Shown here: positions 28,130 through 39,779 of the stretch, in pieces | Layout of the letters: each line of letters opens with the position of its first letter | Numbering within the stretch: the stretch's first letter is position 1 | Assembly: GCA_013407085.1 (NCBI GenBank) | Contig: JACCGJ010020624.1 | Coordinates: 23,330 to 87,329 of the forward strand | DNA: 64,000 bases | Direction: 5' to 3' | Source: Atriophallophorus winterbourni | Lineage: Eukaryota > Platyhelminthes > Trematoda > Plagiorchiida > Microphallidae | Notes under the pieces: generated by a model | What the model saw: only the letters and a program-made list of their open reading frames with translations | Database searches by the model: none | Told to the model about the DNA's origin: nothing | Program-made: the position numbers and the translations under genes

Positions 28130-31100
28130 GTGTAACTGCTGTAGATCTGATGGTTTTCGTATTCATTAACGTTGTGCCTCTGTTTAACCACAAAAACTGT
28201 CTCACTGGATTCCTGTATGTTGGTACAAATTACATTGGGATTGTTTGCGGTCTTTTGCGCTGTCACCTTTAGAATTGAACATGGTTGACTAATCTTAACC
28301 TTTAGTTAGCCGACGGCTTTGAATTTATGATTTTTATGCCGGAGATGTTTAGGTTAAGTATGCTGTTGATAGTCGCTTTTATGATGTTTAGTCTTTATAG
28401 ACAGAGCGCTATGCAAGACTCTCCGGCATATTTAAAACCGTTGATCGATCGCGTGGAATAGACTGCGGATATGTGTGTTTCATTTGCTTAGCAATTTAAA
28501 CTATGTTTTCCGACTTTTCGGTAGCTGTACCGGCAAACCCACAGTTCTGAGATATGACCAGATTTTCTAATACTGCCTTCAACGTTTGTATGCTGAGCTC
28601 TAAGCTTATCATTCGATCATTTAGTTTGTATCGCTTGATAGTTGTTAGAGCTTGTAAATCCTCTTTTAGGTTCATTTGACAATATTTAGAATGTAGAATA
28701 CACCAGAAATGTGTTCATGATTTAGGACAATGATTTGCCAAATTTCGCGTGACAAGTGTGTGAGTAGTTTCGATACGTAACAGATTTGACCTTACCACTA
28801 ACCACTTCTTCACAAACCATGAATATTTTGCGAACAGCAGATTATTTCATTTTAACGGGGTCAACCAAATGTACAAATAAAACGGTTTATTAATCAACAC
28901 AGACTTGGGTAGTTTCTGTGGTATTGTGCTGAGCTGATACCAAGTGACGAGGTCAAAGTATATTTCGTTACCCGATTTAGCCGCGAGTTGTCAGTCTCCC
29001 GTGAAAATGTTGGTATGATATTGATTGCGTGTTGTGTATTCTTTCGAAAAGTTCCCAGGAGTGCTCTGCACTTATGGGTAAATATAACTGTAGAAACTCA
29101 TTGTATCGACTAAAGTCGTTGGTTAACGCGTAGACCACCCGTTTCTTAGTCCGACAATTCAAAACAATGATTCGAGTTTACAACGGTTCTATTAACAAGA
29201 TAAATAGACAATACCAATGGACAAACCTCAACTGTACCGGGTTGTACAAATGATGTGAGCCAAAAATGCTCAAATGTTCCAAATGACAACAATAAATTCA
29301 GCCAATGCTGACAAGATAGACTGCCAAATTATAAATGCAAAGGGATAAAATTACCGTCGAAAATGTCTATCAAATACTAGATACCCAAATTGGTGTCAAA
29401 TTCCAAGTGCCCAAAATGGCAACCAAATTCAACAACAATGTCCGACAATTGCATAACAATGAATTAAAACAAAAGGTTCAACAAATATGTGAAAAGAAGA
29501 TTTTCAATAAGACAATTACAGAAAGCAAGGTTTAACATCTTAGTTATAAAGAAATAATAAACAAAACCAAATTCAAGTCACAGAAATCTTTATTTTATAA
29601 AAGTCCGAAATAGAAAGGAAAAAGAAGAATTTCAAAGCTATATGACACTTAACATGTCTTTTACACTCATAAGCGAATTAATAGACGATCGAACAGCCCA
29701 AAATCTACCGGCGCTGCACAAAAAGAACGACAAAATTTAGATGGATATCTGTTGTATGAGCAAAAAAAGTAACATAAATTTCTGAAAATAAAGCTGATAT
29801 GACGTAAAGTATGAAAGTTATATCTAAAAGTGTCGGAACTCAAAATAATATAGTCGCACGTCAGGTCAATGTCATTTAGATAAGTGGTGGTATTGGTGAT
29901 ATCTACGTAAGATCAACTGCAACAAATTGTTAAGTCACAAAACTTTTTGTTGAATTATTCATTTGTACCATATACTATCAGTTAATATGATTTTTGCTGT
30001 TATGAGTTCTTCCAATAAATGTATATTTCGCAATTTTGCCTTTAGTTCACCTGAATCGTAACATTGTTTAAAACTTGAAATGTGGAAAGATTAACATTCA
30101 CAGTTTAATCGTGTTGTCAGCATGTTACTACCGTCATTCGACGAGGAGCTTGCTGATTTAATATCAAATCGCCTTGCTGATAATCCGTAAGGTGCACTGA
30201 GACCTGCCATCATTTGACGTACATTGCCCATCAATAGCAAAACCAACAGATTGTTTTGTTTGATGTGGAAACAGTTGATCATACACCAACCAAACACCTG
30301 CCACCCATGCTCCAGTTAGAAGGAGACAAAACGGTATATGATAAAATAATCCGCGATTTATAGCATCAGAATCTGACTACAAACGTCCGCAAAGTTTTAG
30401 CCGTAATAGACTAAAATACCAGTCTTTATCACAGCTGGAATGGCAGTCTATCTTTAGGCTATCTCACACATTTCCATATTACAACACCTTGAAAATAAGA
30501 TTAAATAAACAAACGAATAAATAAATAAATAGATAAATAAATAATTTCACCCTTGAATATCCAAGGCAAGTCAAGCATGATAAATAATTACGGAAATTCT
30601 TCTATAATCAATGGGTATGTAGTAATTAAATAATCGAATTATGTCAAACCTGTACTACACCCAGGAGTAGCAATCATAATAAGCAACTGATCATGAAGTA
30701 TATTCGAATATTGCCCAATTTATTAATTAATGACGTATTATAAAATGTATATGAATAAATAGTCATTGGTGTCCCGTTGTGCATTTATCACATCCACCGC
30801 AGTTTGCGTAAGATCCTGGGTTTTATAATCCTCGGCCGGCTTGTCCATCAAACTTTTTGATCTTTTTAACACTCTTCACGGTTCAGCATCTCTGGAGGTA
30901 TCTAGGATAGTAATGTTATGGTTGTTAATGCAAACAGATTTGGAACATTACTGACCTGTATCTATGTAGGTAAATGGATCCACGAGGCGGCGATGCATTG
31001 AGCCATCATCAAGGTTCATTATTTTTAACATGCATTTACCAATATTGCGAAGCACGATACCACAACTCGGTCAGGATTCATAGCCACGATAAAATAAAAA

Positions 31101-31240
31101 GTCTAGCTGATTATAGACTCGGCAGACTAAATTTTGGGGATCTGGATTTGCTAACCTAGCTGGAGTTTTTCCGGTGGTTTTATTCGTACAATTCCGATAT
31201 TGCAAAAAGAAATCATCAAATGTATTTGGTGTACAGGATG
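28130..31240. other. AT-rich intergenic stretch without recognised genes
   Basis: Three short ORFs (29162-28977 minus, 29335-29535 plus, 30297-30091 minus) have no recognisable product or splice support. There is an aata-repeat microsatellite at about 30513-30544. Otherwise nothing identified. Confidence 0.5.
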
Positions 31241-31242
31241 TA

Positions 31243-31449
31243 TGTGGCGACTATTCAAATAACGATCAATAATCTTCAATCATTCATCATCATTCATCCA
31301 ATAATAATCAATAATACTGTTATTCAAGTTCTCGTTGTCAAACCTACATTAATCAATACATAGTGTGTAATTCAAGTGAGCGTGGTTTGTTCTCGATTCC
31401 ATTCTTGGGTTGGTTATATCATTCAATTAAATACAATACAATTCATTAG
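31243..31449 (+). repeat. Left LTR of the short Gypsy element
   Basis: Begins TGTGGCGAC, ends near aattcatta ahead of the primer-binding-like site. It differs from the right copy by many substitutions and a small indel, indicating an old insertion. Confidence 0.7.
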
Positions 31450-33207
31450 ATTTGGCGTCGCGAGCAGCAATTCTTCATGGCCAATTTAATTTTGGAACCT
31501 CTCGACATAAATGCGATGCTCGAGAAATTGAAAACTATTTTGAAAGGTTCAAAATTTGGTGGATGACAAGGCCGAAAGCTAAAAATAATAAAAAGTCTGT
31601 TCACTTTCTAAACGCAGTCTGAAAATCTGCTATACGTAAATCAATAATTTAGCCTACCTGGATTCTCCTATTTCTCTTCCATACGAAACGCCTAAGGTGC
31701 ATTTAGTGCAACATGTGAAGCATGTAAATTTCGAAGCAACAGAACGTGCAAAATTTCATTAAATGTTGCGTCAGCCCAATCAAGGTATTCGCGATTTTAT
31801 TCTACAATTGTCAATTTAGGCAGCGAAATGCGACTGCGGTGACTTGCTAGAAATGCAATTGAAAGATCGCCTAATCGCTGGAATAAATGACAGTGTTTTG
31901 CAAAATGAGCTTTTGAAACTTTTCAAATCTTCTTTTGAAGATGTTAGAGCTCATCGTGAACAGTATCACGATGATCGTGTGGTAATGACAGATTTGTCGC
32001 TAGCAGAAAGTTCTGTCATGTTGAATACACATAAACGTGAAATAGCGAAGAATGCTATAGCAGGTCAACAGCTCAAATATCATCTGAATTATCGTCGCTT
32101 TGGTGATATCAATTCCAAATCAATCAAAATCAGGAAATGTGCGTGATGCAGCAGACCGCACTCACACAACACTTGCCGATTCCGTCAAGCCAGATGTCAC
32201 AAGTGCGGGAAAACTGGTTATTTTCAATCAGTTTGTCGAACTCCTAAACGTATTAGACGGATTCGAAAAACGCTCAGGTTAGCGATGTTAATGATGAATT
32301 TAAATCATTATCTTCAACCGTGAGATATGGCAATTCTAGCCATAATCGTAAAACCATCTTTTGTGTTTCTAGTGGCGCATCCTAAGATTTTATTCTGGAT
32401 ACAGGTAGCGTTGAATCGCTCATTATCCAGAGAGATCTAGAACAGTTTTCTCATAATGCGAAAATCCAACCTACTAGCCTCACAATTAAAGGCATTACTT
32501 TACATTCTATTCCTGTCGTTGGATCGTGATTTGATCTCCATCGGAAATGAAACTAATACTGCTGCCTGTAGATTCATTTTTATCAAAACTGATCCATCTA
32601 TTCTCGGTCTGAAAGCAATGCACGCTCTATAAATCAGTCTATCTCTCTTGGCATCGTATGAAAACACTTTAGAGTTGAAGAATCTCATAATTAAATGTTC
32701 GCAAGTAACTGGTGGAATGCGAATTCCTCCAATTTCTCTTAACGTTGAAGGAAACCCTGTGCTTCTCAAACGCCGCCTCATTCTATATGGACTCCGAAAA
32801 CCTGTCGAAAAAGCCAAGTCTCTAATGGAGAAAAACGATTATGATACATTAACTATACCGCTTGGCGAAAAACTAAGCCTTGAGTTTCATATATCCTATC
32901 ATAGTATGAAGAACACTGCGTTGCTCTGATTTTCCAAACTGCATCTGAAAAGACAGTTCGACCGATTTCTAACACTGCCATTGCTTGTGCTAAAGCTCTT
33001 TTGTTTGATGATGAAAATTTGACTTCCTTATCAACCGACTAATGCGCTACTCCTCTTAGCACGTGCTTATCCGCCGGTATCATTGATTCGAACGGAAAAT
33101 CCTATGATTGAAGCAAAACGTAAACCGCTCCGTGTAGATCAGAACGTTTGTTGAACGAGCCGTACCGGGATTATAAAAAACCAGGATCATTCGCAAACTG
33201 CGGTGGA

Positions 33208-33411
33208 TGTGGTGACTGTTCAAATAACGATCAATAATATTAAATCTTCCATCATCATTCATCCAATAATGATAATACTGTTATTCAAGTTCTCGTTGTC
33301 AAACCTACATTAATCAATACATACTGTGAAATTCGAGTGAGCGTGGTTTGTTCTCACTTCCATTCCTGGGTTGGTTATTTTATTCAATTCGATACAATAC
33401 AATTCATTACA
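33208..33411 (+). repeat. Right LTR of the short Gypsy element
   Basis: Begins TGTGGTGAC and ends near aattcatta; same orientation as the left copy. Confidence 0.7.
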
Positions 33412-33429
33412 ATGTAATAGCTCGCTTTA

Positions 33430-34960
33430 AGGTACCCAGAAAACTTTCAGCTAATTCATTTGATTGTGGATTATGAGGTGTAGTGGATAAGTGTCAACAA
33501 CCCTAGGAATGTAACAATTGTGTAACACTTACAGTCGAACAATGACTGCCATTATCACTAAAGACAGCAATATGTACTTCTTCGCGGCTGAATAATTTCC
33601 GCAGATTAAGCATAGTAAAACTAGAATTTGGTTTCTGCGTGAAAAACTTGAGTTCAATTTAAATAAAAATCAATCACAACCAATGCATAGTACTTGTTTA
33701 AAAATGGTCCACAATAATCTACTGCAAAGCTGCCAAGCTTCACATGCCAATGGCCATGCTGTCCAGTTGAAAGGTTGTCGGATATTTTTATGCTGAGAAG
33801 CGTTACAAGAAATAGCAGTTCTACGTGTGTCTGCACCTATTTCACTCCAACAGCATTAACTTCTGACTAGAGACTTCATTATTTATATTCCAAGATGTCC
33901 AGTATGCAAATTAATCAGTACAAATTTATGCATAAAACCGGGAGTCGACAAGAGTTCATCACGTCTGGTAGATATGATGAAAATGTTCTCTGAATTTGTG
34001 AATCCCATCCCTTTTTCAAAGCAGTAAAATAGCACAAACCTTTGATGTCACGAATTGAAAGATGTCAACTGACAGGAAGTGTTTGCACCAAAAGATAATC
34101 AAATGTATCATCGGGTTTCGCATATGGTAGTGATTGACGCGACGCGTAATCTGCATGCTGAATGTGTTTAGAACTTCGATGTTTAATAGCATAATCATTT
34201 GCACTGTGTTATACTCAATCTTTGAACAATTGCATCAGAACTTTTCGAAATAAATTTACTAGAATCGCACATGAATTTTGTTGGCTTCATGGTCAGTAAC
34301 ATTGGTTAAACGGTGATCAAACAGGAACTGGTGTGAACGTTGAATGGATTATTATGCAGCTAAATCGTCACGGTGTGTTTGTGCAAAACCCTTTTCACCA
34401 GTAGTCAACCTGCAAAAAAAGCAAATTACTGAATGCCCATTTTGCTCGAAAACAGCACCTATACTCTCAGGGGATGCACCAGTAAATACGAAGAAATGAA
34501 TTCTGGGATTGAATAGACGAAAAACTGGATAAGGATAGTATGCTGCGTAAACAATGTTCATGTTCATCAGTGCATACAAATGTTTCTTTTGATTGAAGTG
34601 AAAAAATGGTGAAACTTCTGGACTGAAATTTGAAATAAACCTCGAATAGTACCGCAATGCGCCGTTGAGAGATTTCAATTGAGTCACGTTCTTTGGAGAC
34701 TCAACATCGGTCAGTGGGAGTAAACGATTAGGATTTGGTTTATATACATTCCCATGAATAGTACATCCGAGGCATTTAAAATTTGAAAGAGCAAACAAAG
34801 ACTTTTACGGATTAACATCAACATTTTTAGAAATAAATCTACAATTTGTTCCAATGAACGTTCATCATAAAGGGATCGCGTTGGCGCATTCACAATAACA
34901 TCATACGGACAAAGAGCTATTGAGTAGCCCTAATTCAGGGAGTCCGGACTCATGTAATAG
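33430..34960 (-). mobile_element. Gypsy pol fragment (RT C-terminus, RNase H, integrase), degenerate
   Basis: On the minus strand, from high to low coordinate: RT region APTRSLYDERSLEQIVDLF (34893-34711), RT thumb FKCLGCTIHGNVYKPNPNRL and TQLKSLNGALRYYSRFISNF, RNase H with FFVFTGASPESIGAVFEQNG and GFAQTHRDDLAA (34798-34352), then integrase core GSFAVDYCGPFLNKYYALVV (33836-33654). Multiple frames are needed. It carries just the domains missing from the adjacent plus-strand element, but in the opposite direction. Confidence 0.8.
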
Positions 34961-35330
34961 TGCTCGTCTGTTCTGTACAAACGCTTGTAACATTAGAAAT
35001 GAATGGGCTGAAATCCTCTATAGGGTTGATGACACCTAATTCAAATTTTGTACCACGAAAATATGGTTGTCTCACGATGACCATGAACCGGATGAATTAG
35101 ATGACAGGTTAAGCACCATAAGAGCCGATTGACCTCCTGGTAAGCTGGCTAGGGTCATTTCTATTTATTAACCTCGCTATTCCTTTAGGAAAACTTTTTC
35201 TTCTTCAATGACGAACGTGTAGATATTGTCTGACTTACTCCCGCCTGGTTGCACGCGGATAATGGTGAGCTGCGTCTACGGTTGTCCCAATACTAATTTG
35301 ATGGAGATGCACTTTTACAGGTTCAACTTT
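34955..35330 (+). mobile_element. LINE endonuclease N-terminus relic
   Basis: RLFCTNACNIRNEWAEIL near 34970 resembles the start of Jockey/CR1-like endonucleases. It is followed in another frame by TKIWLSHDD, STIRAD and GKLARVIS, the usual ETWL/RxDRxxGG order. Stops and frameshifts present. Confidence 0.5.
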
Positions 35331-35339
35331 CGTCTATTT

Positions 35340-36681
35340 TATATTAACTCCATGTTTTGTAATCCTTGGTGTTTTTAATCACCTTGAGATCAACCACGAG
35401 TACCAAATCGCTTTCGCATCCATCATCGCGACGAATGTTTCGGACTGGCCAAACTCCCATGCACTTCACTAACACGTAAACGAACCCACCCATCTAACTT
35501 AGACATAGTTCTTTTAACTGCTGAATACGGTATGAAAATTTTTGTTTTCCTGCCACCGTTAGGAAAGAGCGAGAATGTAGTGTTAGCCTGTGCTTTAATA
35601 TTATCCGCTGGTAAAACCCAGTTAAGCTATCTCGATGCTTTTATATGATCCATCTTGCTGCCCTAATACAGGCAGCAGCGCTACTCCCATGGAAATACAT
35701 TGGCCATTCGGATGAAATGTGGACGCAGATTGAGAGTAACACCCTCCAACTTCAAAATCGATTTGCTACTCCAGTACCCGTTCGCGAATAGAGTAAACCT
35801 CAATGGTGGTTCTCTTCAGTCTTTCGTAATCAACGACTTTAGAAGAAACAAGGCCGGTAGATTGTAATTGGAAAGTCATGTAAAATCCACACTATTTCTA
35901 AAAAAATTATTTGTTATCAGATATGCGGCAAATGCTTAATCGACAAGCTGTTCAAATCTTCCAGATGAAATTGACCCCGGGCTAATATGCCGGAAATTGC
36001 ATACTATATATTTCTATTTAGACTGAAGTTTAGATATAAAAACATATTGTTTTTCATTCTAGTGGAGGTGATTCTGATATGATGTAAAATAATAATAATA
36101 ATATATTCTTTGTTAACCAAGGCATGCCATAAAGTATCAGTTTATCGATATATATAGGTAAATAAATTGAATTTGAAAAATCACGGGGATTTTCTAATAA
36201 TTTTGGTGTTCAAAGATAAAAATCCTATTTATTAATAATAATATATATTATTGGGCATCCAAGGCATGCAATACATGATCAGTTCATCAAAATTTGAACA
36301 GCAAAAGAAAATAGAACAGTGCAAGTGACAGAATTGAGCGGGATTTTTAAACATTTTTTCCGTGTAATAATGAAAATGAATATACAGTAGGTAAGAAAAA
36401 ATTCTCAATGTCTAATAACAATAAAATTTCATTCTAATTATGTCAAGATTTACGAATGGCAAGGATGCAAGAAACAAATGGAGAACAGAAATGAAAGGTA
36501 ATTATGGAAAGGTGGTGAGAATTGTAATGAAGTTGTCATAAAAAATTGATAAATAAATTATATATGCATAAATTCATGTTTTCACGGAAAGGCTGGTTGA
36601 AAAGATTAAAAAGGGAACATAAATCCATCGGAATAAGAAAATCTGAGAAATTGTGGGGGATGACAGCGGGTGTTGTTAATA
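35340..36681. other. AT-rich spacer without recognised genes
   Basis: Possible further LINE scraps to about 35860, then AT-rich sequence with taataataat runs at 36091-36105 and 36234-36245. No gene seen. Confidence 0.4.
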
Positions 36682-37040
36682 TGTAGTGGATAAATGCAAG
36701 AAATATAACAGGAAAATGTTATAGTAAAATTGGACAAAGGAACGAACTCATGGAGAGTTAAAATTCAATGTCCAATGCAAATTTCCACACACAAAAATAT
36801 TCCAGCTCCGAACTCGCGTTGATCAGCGATTAGAATTGGCGAAGCTAAAAAATGTGACGAAAGTCAATTTTGCTGTTAACCGTCGTGATTCGCAAACACG
36901 CAATAACGCAGCACCACGAAAATCAAGCAGAAGAGGAACGCGCGCGGAAAAAGTATATTATGGAATAATGTTTGATTAAAACAAACATTGATGGAAATGG
37001 AAGTACAATTAAAAAGAAAGTGAAATTACAAGTTGCTACA
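36682..37040 (-). repeat. 3' LTR of the gag-protease element
   Basis: 359 bp, flanked inside by the polypurine tract. It is aligned almost base for base with 38874-39232. Confidence 0.9.
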
Positions 37041-37089
37041 GAACTCCCCCCTAGAGCGTGAGTCGACTGATGAACGCTCGATACATCGT

Positions 37090-38809
37090 TTATGGCATGT
37101 ATTCAACCAGTCTTGCGGGGAACCTCACTTTGCGGCCGGTACGTGTTTGACGAGATGGAGGAGTAGACAGGATGGGTGAGGGTCGATTGGATGTAACGTC
37201 ACTGGTCGTCATAGGCTGTGTGGGTGGATTTGAAGTGGTAGCTTCTTGTGATGACTTTCGTTCAACGTAAGCGGGTTTGAAGCGATCGATGCTAGCTTTG
37301 TCTTTATTACCGTTGCGTAGCTGAAAGCGTTGCTTTGGTCTTGAGCGGTAAGGTGCTGGTTCAGCTTCGCCGGTAGTGCAATTGTCAAGTACCCTTTTGC
37401 CAGTCTTTCTCAATGTGGAGCCAAATTCGCGTTTTTCTGCTTCCAGCTTTTTAGGCGGTAGTCTGCGAGCTTTAGCAACATTTCGAGGCCCTTTAGTGAC
37501 GGTGTGATTATGAACATCGTGGGTGGGTTGCTCCGTGTATAGTACTGGGCGTGTTAGGGTCGGGAAATCGCTGTAAGTGGCATTGTTCGGGAAGAAAATT
37601 CGAAGACCAGGTGAGGTGATTGAACATAATTTACCGGACACGTTTAGTGACGTGGTATTGTCGTGTAGCCGTCGGTGCAGGAGATCGACTACGAGACCGT
37701 ATTTCGTCAGAAATTCGATACCGATGATAGGCTTCTGAACATCGGCTATCAAGAAGACGAAAGGGAATTCACGTCTAAGTCCGAGATCGAGTTTTAAAAA
37801 TTTTTCACCGTAAGTCGAGATCTTCGAATTGTTAGCCGCCTGCAATGTGATGCCTGAAGGACGGAGGTCGCGTTTTTCGTAACTGCGCGGTATAACGCTT
37901 ACCTCGGCACCGGTGTCTACGAGAAAATTGAGCTTAGAAGATGCGTCGTAGACGTATAAGTGGCGACTAGTTAGTTTGCCAGGAACGATCGTCGTCATAA
38001 CTGACTTGCCACGTGGTTTTTCAACACGGTGGCTGTCAGCGTTAGGATGTTTACACCCGGGGCGACAATTGCGCGCGGCGTTTTCGAAACGACGGTGATA
38101 TTAACAGAACCAGTTGGTATCGCGAGGGCGAGAGTGGCTTCTTTTTCCAGATGGACTCCGTGGTGTAGCTCTAGACGTTTTGGGTCGTTCCATGTTGGGA
38201 ATGATAAGCTGTAAGGATGCAAGCTCCTTAGTTAGCATGGATACGGTGGCTTCAAGAGTTGAGAGGTTACCACCTTCTGAAACTTGGTTGATGCTGGTTC
38301 TGTCGATGCGTTCGTGAATTTTATCTGCTAGTTCGGTCAATGTGTCGTGGCAAACTTTGTCGACCGACACGGTAAGGATGGCGGTGCTGCTGTGTGGCAG
38401 GCAGTTCAGCCAAAGTTGCTGTACGACTGAATCGTCTAACTTTGTGTTGCCCACCAGGGAACGCATGTGACGTAACAGCTGTGAAGGGGTTCTGTCGCCT
38501 AGTTCTACACCAGCCAGCAGTTGTTTTAGCCTGGCTTCGTCAGAGGCCATAGTACGCTTGAGCACAGCAGCCTTCAGTGTGTCGTAAGGCGAAATGGAGG
38601 GCATGGGGTCAAAAACGTCTAATACTTCTTTCGCGATGTAGGACGGTAATTGTGATTGCACGAAAGAACACATGACCTCTTTTTTCGTGATCCGTCTGAA
38701 ACGAAACACCCTCTATTTGGATGAACCACACGTGCGGGTTTGCAGGTTCAAATGCTGGCGTGTTACAGCTGATAACGTTCATTTGCGATTCGTTAGGTTC
38801 AGACGACAT
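37090..38809 (-). pseudogene. gag-protease polyprotein of the LTR element, one frameshift and one stop
   Basis: ATG at 38809 opens gag (PAFEPANPHVWFIQIEGV). The frame shifts near 38695, then continues as FRRITKKEVMCSFVQSQLPS to a TAA at 38103-38101. The stop sits inside the CsRn1-type nucleocapsid box (FC*YHRRF then CRPGC), and the same frame resumes into protease (FLVDTGAEVSVIPRS, then PIIGIEFLTKYGLVVDLLHR). RT-entry residues ARRLPPKKLEAEKREF are followed directly by the integrase tail SIDRFKPAYVE and a basic end RTGRKVRFPARL. The fusion is in frame over 302 codons, so RT, RNase H and integrase were removed by one deletion. Confidence 0.85.
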
Positions 38810-38873
38810 TACAGCAAAATTAGGAAAATAACGGGAGTTCTGAGCGAAAAGTGGAATACGGGCTCAACAATTA

Positions 38874-39232
38874 TGTAGTGGATAAATGCAAGAAATATAA
38901 CAGGAAAATGTTATACTAAAAATGGACAAAGGAACGAACTCACGGAGAGTAGAAATTCAATGTCCAATGCAAATATCCACACACAAAAATATTCCAGCTC
39001 CGAACTCGCGTTGATCAGCAATTAGAATTGGCGAAGCTGATAAATGTGACGAAAGTCAATTTTGCTGTTAACCGTCGTGATTCGCAAACACGCAATAACG
39101 CAGCACCACGAAAATCAAGCAGAAAAGGAACGCACGCGGAAAATGTATATTATGAAATAATGTTTAATTAAAACAAACATTGATGGAAATGGAAGTACAA
39201 TTAAAAAGAAAGTGAAATTACAAGTTGCTACA
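38874..39232 (-). repeat. 5' LTR of the gag-protease element
   Basis: 359 bp. The sequence inside it (TAATTGTTGAGCCCG on the minus strand) is where a primer-binding site should be, but it does not begin with the usual TGG. Confidence 0.9.
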
Positions 39233-39779
39233 AATAGCATGGAAGTAGGGTACGCTATGTGCTCCAATACTCACGAAGAATGGTGTACGAATCGAACCAA
39301 AATTTGTTCACCAGCCGGATTTTGGTTATCTGCAAGAAAGTAAATCGCATACGGAACAAATCTCGGGCGGATATATTTCGAGCCAGTTACAGTGATGGTT
39401 CGTTATTCGGAGACACTGGAATATAATGAAAGATTTTCTCTTAAACAGCACGGTGAGAGGTCATCAAAGTAAAATAGTACATCATTTAAAAAATAAGAAT
39501 GTACATTGAAAAACATAATGTTTTTCAGTTTTTTACGTTTTTTGGTGGATTTTATTATTTTGCAGGTGTTTGATAAAAATGTGACATTTCTAGGCCTCAT
39601 ACAAAATGAAAGACAGTTATATATATAATGGTGTATAGAAAATGTCATCGAAGGCCATGCTGAGATTAATTAGTGTAAAAGCATTTCTAGGGTCCGGTAA
39701 ACTGACACTTGAATGGCCAATTATCCAGAGAATATTATCAGAACTCATGATATAATAATATATACAGAAAGATGTGGCA
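39233..39779. other. Spacer between LTR element and LINE
   Basis: No gene. AT-rich, possibly the 3' UTR of the adjacent minus-strand LINE. Confidence 0.4.

Larger units (their letters stand above)
31243..33411 (+). mobile_element. Short Ty3/Gypsy-type element with LTRs, internally deleted and decayed
   Basis: Two direct repeats of about 205 bp (31243-31449 and 33208-33411) share long blocks such as actgttattcaagttctcgt and gagcgtggtttgttctc. A primer-binding-like tttggcgtcgcgagc follows the first. The interior encodes a gag (LKDRLIAGINDSVLQNELLK near 31855), a protease FILDTGSVESL near 32385 and an RT entry PVLLKRRLILYGLRKPVEKA near 32760, in several broken frames. RT palm, RNase H and integrase are missing, so the element is about 2.2 kb. 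Confidence 0.75.
36682..39232 (-). mobile_element. Non-autonomous Ty3/Gypsy (CsRn1-type) LTR retrotransposon, gag-protease only
   Basis: A 2551-bp element with two 359-bp LTRs in the same orientation, TGTAGC...CTACA ends, and a candidate 4-bp target duplication AATA (36678-36681 and 39233-39236). A purine tract AGGGGGGAG lies directly before the 3' LTR. The interior (38873-37041) encodes gag, a Cys/His box and protease, then jumps from the RT entry straight to the pol C-terminus. The LTRs differ at roughly 14 positions by eye, so the insertion is fairly recent. Confidence 0.9.
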
